From contig NZ_BFBB01000004.1 of NCBI RefSeq assembly GCF_003114855.1, positions 248,001 to 312,000 of the forward strand: a stretch of 64,000 nucleotides of DNA, in the 5' to 3' direction. Each line of letters opens with the position of its first letter. Position 1 is the stretch's first letter. The translations under genes were made by a program, and so were the position numbers. The notes beneath the pieces were generated by a model. It saw only the letters and a program-made list of their open reading frames with translations, had not been told where the DNA came from and did not search any database. The stretch comes from Leptospira ryugenii. Its GTDB lineage: Bacteria > Spirochaetota > Leptospiria > Leptospirales > Leptospiraceae. This document shows positions 1-8,051 of this stretch, piece by piece.

Positions 1-596
1 GCCAAGAATCTCTCCACCAGCTCTTCTCCTCATTTGAAAAAGTCGAAGCTAGTTCTGAAGAGATGAGCCAAGTATTGGAACTCATACAGGGAATTTCAGA
101 ACAAATCCATTTACTTTCTTTGAATGCATCAATTGAAGCTGCAAGGGCAGGCATTCATGGAAGAGGATTTGCTGTCGTTGCCAGTGAAGTGGCAAAGTTG
201 GCAACCCGTACAGAAGAATCTATTTCAAATATCTCTGTCTTAATTGAAAGCAATGCAAAGGAAATCCAAATTGGTAGAGAGAACATAACGAAAGTCGATT
301 CCACAATGGAACAATCTCATAAGAGTATTGATTCTCTATCCGATCATCTGGAAACATTGAAAGATGTCATCCATATGCAAATCCAAACCAGTAGGAAGAT
401 GAATGAGAACCTAATGGAATTTGAATCTTTAATGCACTCTGTCCAGGAAGCATCAGCCCAGGAAAAAAGTGTAGTTCTTGGAGTTACCAATTCTCTTCAT
501 TCCTTTTATGAGTCTTTGAAAAATGCGGTGGATGCAAATAACCAAATCTCTCTAGAAATCAAAGAATTAGCAAAAACCGCCTCACGTTTGGATTGA
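1..596 (+). CDS. Methyl-accepting chemotaxis protein, C-terminal part (cut by window edge)
   Basis: The reading frame is open from the left edge (frame starting at base 3) to a TGA at 594-596, so only the cytoplasmic C-terminal part is seen. It carries the highly conserved MCP hairpin tip, where residues read [20 protein letters not shown] followed by [15 protein letters not shown]. This tip contacts CheW and CheA, and the flanking heptad-rich helices form the signalling coiled coil. No membrane segment or sensor domain is in view, so the ligand is unknown. The gene converges on the sigma-factor gene, whose stop lies only 2 bp away on the other strand. Family assignment is certain from the tip motif. 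Confidence 0.95.
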   Translation, partial: QESLHQLFSSFEKVEASSEEMSQVLELIQGISEQIHLLSLNASIEAARAGIHGRGFAVVASEVAKLATRTEESISNISVLIESNAKEIQIGRENITKVDSTMEQSHKSIDSLSDHLETLKDVIHMQIQTSRKMNENLMEFESLMHSVQEASAQEKSVVLGVTNSLHSFYESLKNAVDANNQISLEIKELAKTASRLD

Positions 597-598
597 GT

Positions 599-1438
599 TT
601 ATGTCTTAGGCAACTCTTCTTCGCCCATCGCTATGCGATTGCAGCGTAAGAGAACTTCTTGCAGTTCAAATCCTGAAGTTTGCAAAGGATCAATTGCTTT
701 GATGAGTTGGGCTCTTAAGTCATATAAACTCCCAGGATCACTCGAACTCAAATCACGCTTTACTCCTTCCATTTTTTTATCATGATCATCAAGAGGATTT
801 AACCATTGGTTCAGCTCTTTACATTGATGGCAGACTCCATTTTTGTTTACAAGGGCACATCGATATTCATAGATCTCATTCAAGATCTCTCGGGAATGAG
901 AAACCATATGTTTTACACTTGCATAGGATCTATCAAGTATCAACGAAATCTCTTTGGTAGAAAAGTCATAAATATCCTTTAAGATCAATGTGATTTGCTT
1001 TTCGATTGGTAAATTTTTTGCCATACAAGTAAAACAAGTATCGATATGTTCTTTGACCTCGTATGCGCCAGCCGGAGAGTTTGATCTTGTAAATAAAATC
1101 TTCTGAGACAGGCTTGGATTTTCCATCACAAGTCGTTTTGCTTCTTCGCTTACATTGACAGTCCAACGTTTGTTGTGCTTTTGCTTATTAAATGCGATAT
1201 GTGTCGCAATTTGAAACACCCAAGTTTTTAATGAGGACTCCCCTCGGTAAGTAGAGAGCTTTTCATATGCTCTGACAAATGTATCTTGCGAAATATCCTC
1301 AGCATCAGATCGATTTGCTGTAATCCGATATAGATAAGACTTTAATTGTGGTTCAAACTCCAAAAACAAACTGTGGAATTTTTCTTTGGAGACTACCGAT
1401 GTAGTCTCCTCATTTTCCTTTCGATTCTGTTCATTCAT
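599..1438 (-). CDS. ECF-type RNA polymerase sigma factor with cysteine-rich C-terminal part
   Basis: Region 2 is seen near residues 25-85, with DAEDISQDTFVRAYEKL and then a TYRGESSLKTWVFQIATHIA segment typical of sigma-70 family ECF factors. A region-4 helix-turn-helix follows (FSTKEISLILDRSYASVKHM). Four cysteines are arranged as CFTC just before region 4 and C-x7-C-x2-C (CALVNKNGVCHQC) just after it, which suggests a metal-binding site. About 80 further residues have no recognised domain. At 279 residues it is longer than a minimal ECF factor (about 180). It starts 1 bp after the stop of the lipoprotein gene at 1440-2021, so the two are probably one operon. No anti-sigma factor is recognisable nearby. 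Confidence 0.9.
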   Translation of the reverse strand: MNEQNRKENEETTSVVSKEKFHSLFLEFEPQLKSYLYRITANRSDAEDISQDTFVRAYEKLSTYRGESSLKTWVFQIATHIAFNKQKHNKRWTVNVSEEAKRLVMENPSLSQKILFTRSNSPAGAYEVKEHIDTCFTCMAKNLPIEKQITLILKDIYDFSTKEISLILDRSYASVKHMVSHSREILNEIYEYRCALVNKNGVCHQCKELNQWLNPLDDHDKKMEGVKRDLSSSDPGSLYDLRAQLIKAIDPLQTSGFELQEVLLRCNRIAMGEEELPKT

Positions 1439-1439
1439 A

Positions 1440-2021
1440 TTATTTCACTTTCTCAACACTTGGAGTTAAGGATGTGGGTCGATTCTCAGCTTTGCACATG
1501 TTATTATCTCTTGGCCTTTCACCGAAACGAATACCCCCTGTTTCAGTGAGTGCTAATAGATCATGGTCCTCATTACAAACAGAAACGGGAGCCCATGCGG
1601 AACAACCAGTCGCTGAAATATCTTTTTCAATTCCAACTTCTAATGAACAAGGAGTAAAGCCAAATGCATCTATAAGTTCTTTTTGTTTGGTATGAAGAGT
1701 TACAAATTTTTTATCCTCGTAAAAAATTGCCTCCCAAGCACCTGGAACAAGCTTTGATGGAGCTAAAACTTTGTAATTTCCGAAAGTACGAAAAGAGAAA
1801 ACCGGTAAGTTGCCTTGTGGATCTAAACTGAGGGTAAAGTCTAGAGACCAACGATCCTTCTCAAATGTAAACTTCCGATGCCCAAAAGTTTGCCCATAAG
1901 CATAGGGTTTTGGATCGGCATATACTCCCTGTAAACTGTTAAATGGATTTGTTTGGGATTGGCAGAGCCAGATCGTGCTCAAAAAAACCAAACTTAGAAC
2001 AGAAATTTGAATTTGTTTCAT
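1440..2021 (-). CDS. Putative lipoprotein of unknown function, upstream of sigma factor
   Basis: The N-terminus MKQIQISVLSLVFLSTIWLC is a lipoprotein signal with its cysteine in a relaxed spirochaetal lipobox. I chose the ATG at 2021 because TGAGGTGA lies about 6 bases upstream; a GTG at 2030 is the alternative. The mature part is about 170 residues, has paired cysteines (TPCSLEVG, ATGCSAWAPVSVC, NNMC) and no domain I recognise. Its content suggests a secreted beta-rich protein. The only functional clue is its tight linkage with the downstream ECF sigma factor (1 bp gap): it could be the sigma factor's envelope partner or target. That is inference. Confidence 0.75.
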   Translation of the reverse strand: MKQIQISVLSLVFLSTIWLCQSQTNPFNSLQGVYADPKPYAYGQTFGHRKFTFEKDRWSLDFTLSLDPQGNLPVFSFRTFGNYKVLAPSKLVPGAWEAIFYEDKKFVTLHTKQKELIDAFGFTPCSLEVGIEKDISATGCSAWAPVSVCNEDHDLLALTETGGIRFGERPRDNNMCKAENRPTSLTPSVEKVK

Positions 2022-2094
2022 TTCATTCACCTCATTGAATTTCTGTTTCTGACAAATGAGTCCAAAGAAATGGATGTCCTTTCTGAAATTTTTT

Positions 2095-2385
2095 TTAGCT
2101 GCCGTTTATATTGCCTAGGACATGCAAAAGCCCCAATCCACATTCCAAGACAAATGCCATCCCATTCTTTTTGGTAAAGCCAGAGTCGAAACACATAGAA
2201 ACCAATCTCCCAAGGCCTGTCGCTAACCAGGCTGAACCGACAAGTTGGTAGGCCAAAGCAGTTTGGCTTATGAGGGGAAAAAGTCCTAAGGCAACAAAGA
2301 GTCCTCCAAATGTAGCCCGAAATTCGGAAAAGCCTTCCTTTGTTTCTGGATATCCCTCCGATGAAAGATTGGTGAGTTTTTCTGA
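2095..2385 (-). pseudogene. C-terminal fragment of a DUF4345-like membrane protein
   Basis: Read on the minus strand, the stretch ending in TAA at 2095-2097 encodes an open run with FSEFRATFGGLFVALGLFPL, then SAWLATGLGRLVSM and LECGLGLLHVLG. This is the hallmark of small four-helix DUF4345 membrane proteins (E-x-R-A-x-[YF]-G-G-L followed by two hydrophobic helices). The frame remains open upstream only to a stop near 2418 and has no ATG, GTG or TTG before the conserved core, so the first membrane helix and start codon are missing. The 5' end abuts the Crp/Fnr remnant on the opposite strand. I read it as a decayed gene. Confidence 0.7.
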
Positions 2386-2539
2386 CTCTGAACTATTGCG
2401 GATATCAAAATCAGATCTTTATAAATTCTTTGACGAGCGACCTGAAATCGGACGTTTTGTACTCAATGTCAAAATATTGGCATCTTACCTAGGAATGGAA
2501 CCTGAAACCTTTAGCAAATCACTCGCACAACTGACCTAA
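2369..2539 (+). pseudogene. Crp/Fnr-family regulator remnant with internal deletion
   Basis: The plus-strand frame ending in TAA at 2537-2539 encodes SELLRISKSDLYKFFDERPE followed directly by KILASYLGMEPETFSKSLAQ. The first piece matches the end of a cyclic-nucleotide-binding domain and the dimer-helix start of Crp/Fnr proteins. The second matches the recognition helix of their winged helix. In the intact Crp/Fnr gene at 36465-37163 about 45 residues separate the equivalent segments (KKYPILSQ and IAAYLGM); here they are fused near base 2467. The N-terminal beta roll is absent and the sequence before 2369 belongs to the DUF4345 fragment. An open frame to an upstream ATG at 2270 exists by chance. 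Confidence 0.65.
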
Positions 2540-2594
2540 GCATTCGCCAAAAGATCAGTTGCACTCACAGATATTTGAATAAACCAAATTTAGT

Positions 2595-3446
2595 CTACTT
2601 TGATAATGGAACAAAAGTGATTGGGTCTATCCCTTTCGACCTTAACCATTTTCTCCTTCCCTTTTCTCCCAACCAGAGCAAAACAGGGGACAAGAATCCA
2701 ACTAACCAAGGAAATACGGCGGATACTCGAGCAAGTAGGCCTTCTCCATATGGCACATAGATTTCCATCCGACCTGTTTTTATCCCTCTGAGCACGGCCT
2801 TTGCCACTGCATCTGGGCTTTGTACCGCATTTAACCAATTGAGAACAGACCCACCATGCATTGCTTCATGTAAGAGCATTGGTGTATCCACCGCCGCTGG
2901 GTAGATCCCAGATACTTTCACTCCTGAATTTTTTAGTTCTTCATGGAAGGCAGTTAAAAATCCTCGCAGTCCAAACTTTGCACTGGAATACAAAGCAGAA
3001 TCAGCAAGTGCCGTAATCCCTCCAATGGACACAATGCACACGATGGAGCCAAACTTTTGTTCAATCATTTTCGGAGCGATGCAATGAACCAGCCGAAGTG
3101 CGCTTAGAAGATTAATTTCTAAATGTCTGTTGATTTCCGAACGATCTGCCCGTAGAAATGGCCCTTCTTTGGTATAGCCTGCATTATTTACCAAGACATC
3201 TATCGTTTGGTATTTTGCTTTGATCAGTTCTGCATTTTCTTCGACTTGCTTTGGATTTGTTAAATCAAATAGATAAAGGTCAGGCTTTATCTTTAATTTT
3301 TCGGCAAGCCTTTCTAAGTTTGGCTTTTGGATGTCACAAAGGACGAGTTTGTATTCCAAGGCGTCCAATCGCAAAGCGATTGCTTCTCCGATCCCACCTC
3401 CGGCACCTGTTAGTATGGCAATTTTTTCTCTTTTTTGACTCATCAC
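2595..3446 (-). CDS. Short-chain dehydrogenase/reductase (SDR)
   Basis: This is a classical SDR with the cofactor motif TGAGGGIG at residues 14-21, NNAG near residue 87, and the catalytic set Ser (VSIGG), Tyr and Lys (YSSAK) at the expected spacing. An Asp after the second strand (LCDIQ) suggests NAD(H) preference. The enzyme should oxidise or reduce a hydroxyl or carbonyl group; the substrate is not visible. The C-terminus has a hydrophobic stretch (PWLVGFLSPVLLWLG) that may bind the membrane. The ATG lies 1 bp after the stop of the flavin monooxygenase gene, so the two form an operon and probably act in sequence on one substrate, under the divergent TetR. Confidence 0.92.
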   Translation of the reverse strand: MMSQKREKIAILTGAGGGIGEAIALRLDALEYKLVLCDIQKPNLERLAEKLKIKPDLYLFDLTNPKQVEENAELIKAKYQTIDVLVNNAGYTKEGPFLRADRSEINRHLEINLLSALRLVHCIAPKMIEQKFGSIVCIVSIGGITALADSALYSSAKFGLRGFLTAFHEELKNSGVKVSGIYPAAVDTPMLLHEAMHGGSVLNWLNAVQSPDAVAKAVLRGIKTGRMEIYVPYGEGLLARVSAVFPWLVGFLSPVLLWLGEKGRRKWLRSKGIDPITFVPLSK

Positions 3447-3447
3447 C

Positions 3448-4788
3448 TTACACCGAACCTATTTTAGATCTTTGGAACTGGCCTGATTTAATTTCTGGCC
3501 AACCCATCTTCTTTTGGACTTTGGATCTGTATTGTTTATAAGCCACTTGGTTGACATAAACAGAATGACGACCTGTATTTAGGTATTTGATTCCACCATT
3601 TAAGAGCGGAAAATCTTTCTCTATTAATTGGTCAAATTTTTGCGAGGATGGATCTTGTTTCCTTTTGGCATCAATGTAGGATGCGATGAGATTTGCCATT
3701 TCATCAAACATCTTGTATGCACCTCCATCTGTTTCCATATATCCAAGAGCAAATAAATTCTTGTACTTCCGATTGAATAAAGTTAGATACAGCTCTGGTC
3801 TTCCATTCTTCCACTCAAAGTACTTTGTGTCCATATATGGAATCGCCCAGTGATAGCCAGTAGCGAGAACGATCAAATCAATCTTTTCTCTAGTCCCATC
3901 TTTGAAGACTACCTCATTTTCTTCCAATTTTTGGATATCTGGCTTTGCAATGATATCACCGTGCCGTAGATAATGTATGAGTTGGTCATTGATAATGGGA
4001 TGGGTTTCAAACAATTTGTGATCAGGCTTTGGCAAGCCAACCTTTCGAAGATCACCGACTAGAATTCGTAAAACAAAACCCAAAATCAACTGTGAAAACC
4101 AATTGGGTATCCAGTGTGCGCCATCACCAAATACATCTGCTGGTTGGCCTAGAATATGTTTAGGAATAAAATGATAGCCTCTTCTGACACTAATAAAGGC
4201 CTTTTGGGAAGCAAAAGCAGCGTCACAAGCAATGTCACAGCCTGAGTTCCCTGCCCCCACAACTAATACGCGTTTGTCTTTAAAACTCTCACTATCTTTA
4301 TACGAAACACTGTGGATAATCTTGCCTTTAAAATTTTCTTCGCCTTCTAGTTTAGGGCGATTGGGAGACCAAGTAATCCCAGATGCACAAATAACACCTT
4401 CGTATATTCTTTTTTCTCCAGTAGACAAAGTAACTTCCCACTTTTCACCACTTTGGGTTATGGATTTCACTGCGGTTTGGAATTGTATGTGTTCATATAG
4501 TCCAAATTCCTTTGCAAAACTTCGATGGTAGGCAAGGATTTGTTGGTTAGAAGGATAGTCTGGATATTCTTCCGGCATGGGGAAATCTGCATAATTGGAA
4601 AGATACTTTGAAGAGATAAAATGAGCCGATGCATACATGGGCGAACCTGGATTCTCCATATCCCAAATCCCTCCTACATCTTTGTGCCTCTCGATCACAT
4701 CAAAAGGAATGCCTCTCGCTTTTAGTGAGCGTGCCATGGAAAGTCCTGCAGGACCGCCACCTACGATACAATACTTTGCTGTTCCCAT
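3448..4788 (-). CDS. Flavin-containing monooxygenase
   Basis: The protein has two Rossmann motifs: GGGPAGLSMARSL near the N-terminus for FAD and VVGAGNSGCDIA near residue 170 for NADPH. Between them lies the FMO fingerprint F-x-G-x3-H-x3-Y-K (FKGKIIHSVSYK), which favours a class B FMO over a Baeyer-Villiger enzyme (those end in W-P/D). It is expected to oxygenate a soft nucleophile or carbonyl using NADPH and O2. I place the start at the ATG giving MGTAKYCIVGGG, preceded by GGGGGTAGAG; an in-frame ATG at 4842 would add 18 residues. It is followed at 1 bp by the SDR gene and is divergent from a TetR gene. Confidence 0.9.
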   Translation of the reverse strand: MGTAKYCIVGGGPAGLSMARSLKARGIPFDVIERHKDVGGIWDMENPGSPMYASAHFISSKYLSNYADFPMPEEYPDYPSNQQILAYHRSFAKEFGLYEHIQFQTAVKSITQSGEKWEVTLSTGEKRIYEGVICASGITWSPNRPKLEGEENFKGKIIHSVSYKDSESFKDKRVLVVGAGNSGCDIACDAAFASQKAFISVRRGYHFIPKHILGQPADVFGDGAHWIPNWFSQLILGFVLRILVGDLRKVGLPKPDHKLFETHPIINDQLIHYLRHGDIIAKPDIQKLEENEVVFKDGTREKIDLIVLATGYHWAIPYMDTKYFEWKNGRPELYLTLFNRKYKNLFALGYMETDGGAYKMFDEMANLIASYIDAKRKQDPSSQKFDQLIEKDFPLLNGGIKYLNTGRHSVYVNQVAYKQYRSKVQKKMGWPEIKSGQFQRSKIGSV

Positions 4789-4921
4789 TTTCTCTACCCC
4801 CAAAATATGTGCATTGATCATATTTTTTACTTTTGCGATCATTGCTCATATTTGTTCTTTCGGTCAAGAAAAAAATTCAAATTCACAAAAAAACTGGTCA
4901 GACAAATTCCTAGGGAAAAGT

Positions 4922-5578
4922 ATGCAATCGATGAAAAAAGTAGCCTTTAAACCACCTACTCAGGCGCGGAGCAAGGAGAGAGTTGAGCTCATCCTAAAGA
5001 CCGCAAAACAACTCATTGGTGATAGAGGGGTAGATGACGTGAGTATGCGTGAAATCGCAGATACATGCGGCATCCAGATTGGATCGCTCTACCAGTATTT
5101 TCCAAACAAGAATATTCTTTTATTAACGATCATGCGGGAATATTACGAGGCTATGTTTTCCCAAACAAGCGACTTATTTTCGTCGGCAACTTCGCTTTCT
5201 GATTTTAGAGCTAAAGGGGAAATTGCCATTATGAAATTCATTGAAATGTTTGAAAAAGATACAGCACTCAACCATCTTTGGTCTGGCGCAAGGGCAATTC
5301 CAGAATTGATCCGAGAAGATAATTTGGATAGCTATCGCAATGCAGATCTCATTATCCGCACTGCACTTAAATTTTTTAAAGGACTAACGATTAAGGAGAT
5401 CAAACCATTTGCTCTCCATATGGCACATACAACAGGTGCTATCCTACGTTTTATCAAAGAACTTCCCAAGGAAGACCAAAAGGCAATGGTACAAGAATAT
5501 ATATTGCAATACCACTTAAGATTTGATGCCCTGGTTTTGCTTTCAAAAGAGAAGATGCGGAAATCTAAAAAAAGCTGA
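4922..5578 (+). CDS. TetR family transcriptional regulator (FMO-SDR neighbour)
   Basis: The N-terminal helix-turn-helix is clear at about residues 16-62: AKQLIGDRGVDDVSMREIAD, CGIQIGSLYQYFPNKNILLL. The rest is the helical ligand-binding and dimer domain. The start at 4922 is chosen because AGGGAAAAG lies 1-9 bases before ATG; the open frame extends further upstream into the divergent FMO gene without a good start. The gene is transcribed away from the FMO-SDR pair with about 130 bp between starts, so it most likely represses that pair, as in the ethR/ethA arrangement of mycobacteria (comparison only). It converges on another TetR gene downstream. Confidence 0.9.
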   Translation: MQSMKKVAFKPPTQARSKERVELILKTAKQLIGDRGVDDVSMREIADTCGIQIGSLYQYFPNKNILLLTIMREYYEAMFSQTSDLFSSATSLSDFRAKGEIAIMKFIEMFEKDTALNHLWSGARAIPELIREDNLDSYRNADLIIRTALKFFKGLTIKEIKPFALHMAHTTGAILRFIKELPKEDQKAMVQEYILQYHLRFDALVLLSKEKMRKSKKS

Positions 5579-5640
5579 TCTTTGTATTTGCTCTCAAAAC
5601 CCGAACGCATACCCATGCCTGGATAGAGATACAACCCCAT

Positions 5641-6174
5641 TTATAAGGTTTTAATGTACTGCTTAACATGATTCAACTTCTCGGAACGTTTGTTAAAGCA
5701 ATCCAACATCAAACTTCCTTCGATGGCACTAAGGATCACAGAAGATAACAATTGGGCATCCTCATCTGTTTTGCCCATGGCGGAGAGCTCAGCTTTGATC
5801 CAAGCCATGAGCTCCTCAAAAAATGCTCTCACTAGATCTTTGGCATTCTCGGAAATTTGAGCAGACTCTGCTGCAAGAACACCAGCGGTGCATTGACGAC
5901 TTTCCAGTGACTTACCGATCATCTCAACCAGCAATACCAATCTTTCGCGGCCAGGCTGCACTGTTCCTTCCATCTGTTTCAGACCACCGAAAACAGACTT
6001 TCTATATTCAGTAATCAGTGTCTGAATGAGATCGTCTTTTTGTGGGAAATGATAATGTATACTTGAGGATTTGATTCCAAGGCTTGCAGCCAGCTCTCGA
6101 AAACTCAGACTATGCAAACCCTTTTCCTGAAGTTCACGGTTTGCAAGCTTTAGAATTTCATCCTTTGTCGACAT
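5641..6174 (-). CDS. TetR family transcriptional regulator (cotranscribed with cyclase)
   Basis: This 177-residue protein begins with a TetR helix-turn-helix (ILKLANRELQEKGLHSLSFR, ELAASLGIKSSSIHYHFPQKDDL) and continues into a helical effector domain. It starts 5 bp after the stop of the GAF/adenylate cyclase gene, so it is almost certainly the second gene of that operon. An 8-bp-arm palindrome at 7350-7369, just before the cyclase start, is a candidate operator, which would make this an autoregulated cyclase-repressor unit. The inducing ligand is unknown. Confidence 0.9.
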   Translation of the reverse strand: MSTKDEILKLANRELQEKGLHSLSFRELAASLGIKSSSIHYHFPQKDDLIQTLITEYRKSVFGGLKQMEGTVQPGRERLVLLVEMIGKSLESRQCTAGVLAAESAQISENAKDLVRAFFEELMAWIKAELSAMGKTDEDAQLLSSVILSAIEGSLMLDCFNKRSEKLNHVKQYIKTL

Positions 6175-6179
6175 CTAGG

Positions 6180-7337
6180 TTATCTTGGTCCAACTTCCAC
6201 GTAATGAGCAAGTAGGATTTCAGACACATTTTTTAATTTGAGTTTTACCGCCTGCACACTGTGAACCGTGCGATCGACTAGCCGCAAAAGTGAATCACTG
6301 ATCAAGATACTTCCAGGTCGACATGCCTTCTGCAAACGAGCTGCAATGTTGACTGCATTTCCAATCAGTGTATTGTCCCGTCGATCCTCACCGCCAACAT
6401 TGGCACGTATCGATGCTCCGACATTTAAGCCCATCGTAAATTCTAAAGCGACGAGCCCCATTTCTTTGCGTTCTTTGTTCAATCGTTCTACCAATTCTCT
6501 GATTTCGATAGCAGCTCTTAGCGCATCATTTGGGTCAGGAAAGAGGCAAAAGATTTGGTCACCCACAAATTTATCGATGTCCCCTCGATTGGCAAAAATA
6601 CGATCTACAACTGGTTTAAAGTACGTATTGAGTAACTCAACCGTTGCAGCCGATCCCAATTGTTCGCTTAACTTTGTAAAGCCGACTGCATCCAAAAAGA
6701 AATATGTTGCCTGCACCTCTTCATCATGCAAATCAAGATGCCCTTTTTCCACGGTCACATCTGCACGTTCCCAAACACTCTTAGAGGTATACCGCTTGAT
6801 TAAATTTTCTAAAGAGACTGCCTTACGCGTTGATTTTGCAAGAGCATCCAAATTATGCCTAAGTTCGATCTGCGCCATGGCTTGCCTGGCCAACATGCGC
6901 ACTTGGTTGAGTCTTTCTTCGCTCATTTCTCTAGGTTTTGTGTCAATGACACAAAGTGTTCCAATATTAAATCCATCTCTTGTTTTCAAAGGTGTGCCTG
7001 CGTAAAATTGAACACCCACTTGGCCTTCATTTGCATGCTCTCGGTATTTGGGATCTGCCAGTACATCGGAAATGACGATTCCTGTATCGCTTAGGATAGC
7101 TTGGGAACAAAAGGCGCCTTCTCTCGGCATTTCGCTCGCATCTATGCCCACTTTGGATTTCAACCACACCCTGTCTTTGTCCACCAGTGTGATGAGGCTA
7201 ATCGGTGTGCCACAAATCTCCGCTGCGAGACGGGTCAGGTCGTCAAACAACTCCTCTTTCTCGCTGTCTAGGATATCGTAAGCCGCCAAAGCTCTCATCC
7301 GGGCATCTTCATTCGCAGGTATCGCATTTCGGTCCAT
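6180..7337 (-). CDS. GAF domain plus class III adenylate/guanylate cyclase
   Basis: Residues about 20-165 form a GAF domain (FDDLTRLAAEICGTPISLIT, then AFCSQAILSD, GTLCVIDTKPREMS), a type common in phytochrome-like and redox sensors. Residues about 205-385 form a class III nucleotide cyclase catalytic domain: TYFFLDAVGFTKLSEQLG holds the first metal aspartate, FVGDQIFCLFPDPNDALRAA the second, and NVGASIRANVGG with NTLIGNAVNIAARLQ the nucleotide- and dimer-contact segments. It should make cAMP or cGMP in response to a GAF ligand; substrate choice cannot be read here. No membrane segment is present. The TetR gene follows at 5 bp. Confidence 0.9.
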   Translation of the reverse strand: MDRNAIPANEDARMRALAAYDILDSEKEELFDDLTRLAAEICGTPISLITLVDKDRVWLKSKVGIDASEMPREGAFCSQAILSDTGIVISDVLADPKYREHANEGQVGVQFYAGTPLKTRDGFNIGTLCVIDTKPREMSEERLNQVRMLARQAMAQIELRHNLDALAKSTRKAVSLENLIKRYTSKSVWERADVTVEKGHLDLHDEEVQATYFFLDAVGFTKLSEQLGSAATVELLNTYFKPVVDRIFANRGDIDKFVGDQIFCLFPDPNDALRAAIEIRELVERLNKERKEMGLVALEFTMGLNVGASIRANVGGEDRRDNTLIGNAVNIAARLQKACRPGSILISDSLLRLVDRTVHSVQAVKLKLKNVSEILLAHYVEVGPR

Positions 7338-7349
7338 GAAACCACCTCT

Positions 7350-7369
7350 TCTATCTATCAGTAGATAGA
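7350..7369. promoter_or_regulatory. Palindrome upstream of the cyclase-TetR operon (candidate TetR operator)
   Basis: Arms TCTATCTA and TAGATAGA (8 bp, perfect) flank a TCAG centre, 13 bp before the cyclase start codon on the minus strand. The position over the translation-initiation and early transcribed region suits a repressor site for the TetR encoded second in the operon. Assignment to that TetR is inference from proximity. Confidence 0.45.
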
Positions 7370-7746
7370 TAATTTGCCCGAATTCGTCAACTGCTTTTTT
7401 TTCTATTTTGATCGTCTGGGCACCTCGGACCGCTTGGTGGATCGATATCTCACTATGTCTCTCGACCGCGCTCTCCGCTACAATCCTCCCACCACCAAGC
7501 GGCTATTAGATGGGAGAGATTTCCGCTGCTATCGCTGGTGCGGGGACTCCCGATGGGTTCACAACATCCATGCATTCGAAATATTAATCGTAGGAGAAAT
7601 CATCGAAATTGGAAAGAAAAGAAGAGTATTGAATAAATTGATTGGCTGGGAAGCTAGTTTTTGTTAGCTGATGTAAAACCGATAGAGAAAGTCGAGCGCG
7701 CGTTTCGCGTTCAGCTCCTGGTCACACTGCTAGAGCTGGAGCAAGG
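7370..7746. other. Gene-poor stretch with a spaced inverted repeat
   Basis: No convincing gene lies here. A 97-codon plus-strand frame (7374-7667) has no ribosome site or family signal. The stretch contains an 11-bp perfect inverted repeat (CCGCTTGGTGG at 7430-7440 and CCACCAAGCGG at 7492-7502), and the inner 7487-7520 part can also pair (CTCCCA with TGGGAG). Local GC is higher than in neighbours between 7425 and 7570. It may be a structured RNA or a decayed element; nothing decides between them. Confidence 0.3.
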
Positions 7747-7776
7747 ATACTCTCTGTTGATTCGAACAGAGAGTAT
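7747..7776. terminator. Strong hairpin after the RRM gene
   Basis: A perfect 12-bp stem (ATACTCTCTGTT with AACAGAGAGTAT) closes on a 6-base loop. It lies 11 bp beyond the stop of the minus-strand RRM gene, so it may end that transcript or protect its 3' end. There is no U-tract on either strand, so a classic intrinsic terminator is not proven. Confidence 0.5.
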
Positions 7777-7787
7777 CTTCCGAGAGA

Positions 7788-8051
7788 TTATCTCCAAGAA
7801 TTTGTTTTTGGTTTTGAAATGTTAACTTTCAATTCTCTGTTTAGAATGTTTTGTCCATTCAGTTCACGGATTGCATTGTTAGCCGCTTGTTGGTCGTCCA
7901 TCTCAACAAATCCAAAACCTTTGGATCCGCCGGAATACTGGTCGGTGATGATTTTAATGGATGAAACGGAACCGTGAGCAGAGAAAAGGTCTCTGAGTTT
8001 GCTTTCCGTCATTTCGTAAGAGAGATTGCCAACATAAATGTTTACTGACAT
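7788..8051 (-). CDS. Single-RRM RNA-binding protein
   Basis: This 87-residue protein is one RNA-recognition motif: RNP2 is IYVGNL at residues 5-10 and RNP1 is KGFGFVEM at about residues 44-51, with a short basic tail ending NSWR. It resembles the small cold-inducible RRM proteins of cyanobacteria and other bacteria, which bind single-stranded RNA. An untranslated leader of up to about 220 bp separates it from the next gene. It includes a 10-bp palindrome CCCTTTAGGG, which would fit post-transcriptional control, although that is only suggestive. SD AAGGAAA precedes the ATG. Confidence 0.93.
   Translation of the reverse strand: MSVNIYVGNLSYEMTESKLRDLFSAHGSVSSIKIITDQYSGGSKGFGFVEMDDQQAANNAIRELNGQNILNRELKVNISKPKTNSWR

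Noticed and set aside
2270..2368. ATG-initiated extension of the Crp/Fnr remnant to 89 codons
   Set aside because: These codons are antisense to the DUF4345 fragment and show no Crp/Fnr similarity, so the open frame is accidental.
6268..7005. 245-codon plus-strand frame opposite the cyclase gene
   Set aside because: Antisense shadow of a strongly conserved cyclase gene; Ser/Arg-rich with no domain.
7374..7667. 97-codon plus-strand reading frame in the gap after the cyclase gene
   Set aside because: No ribosome site, odd composition with many Arg, Cys and Trp, no family signal, and it overlaps inverted repeats; treated as noncoding.
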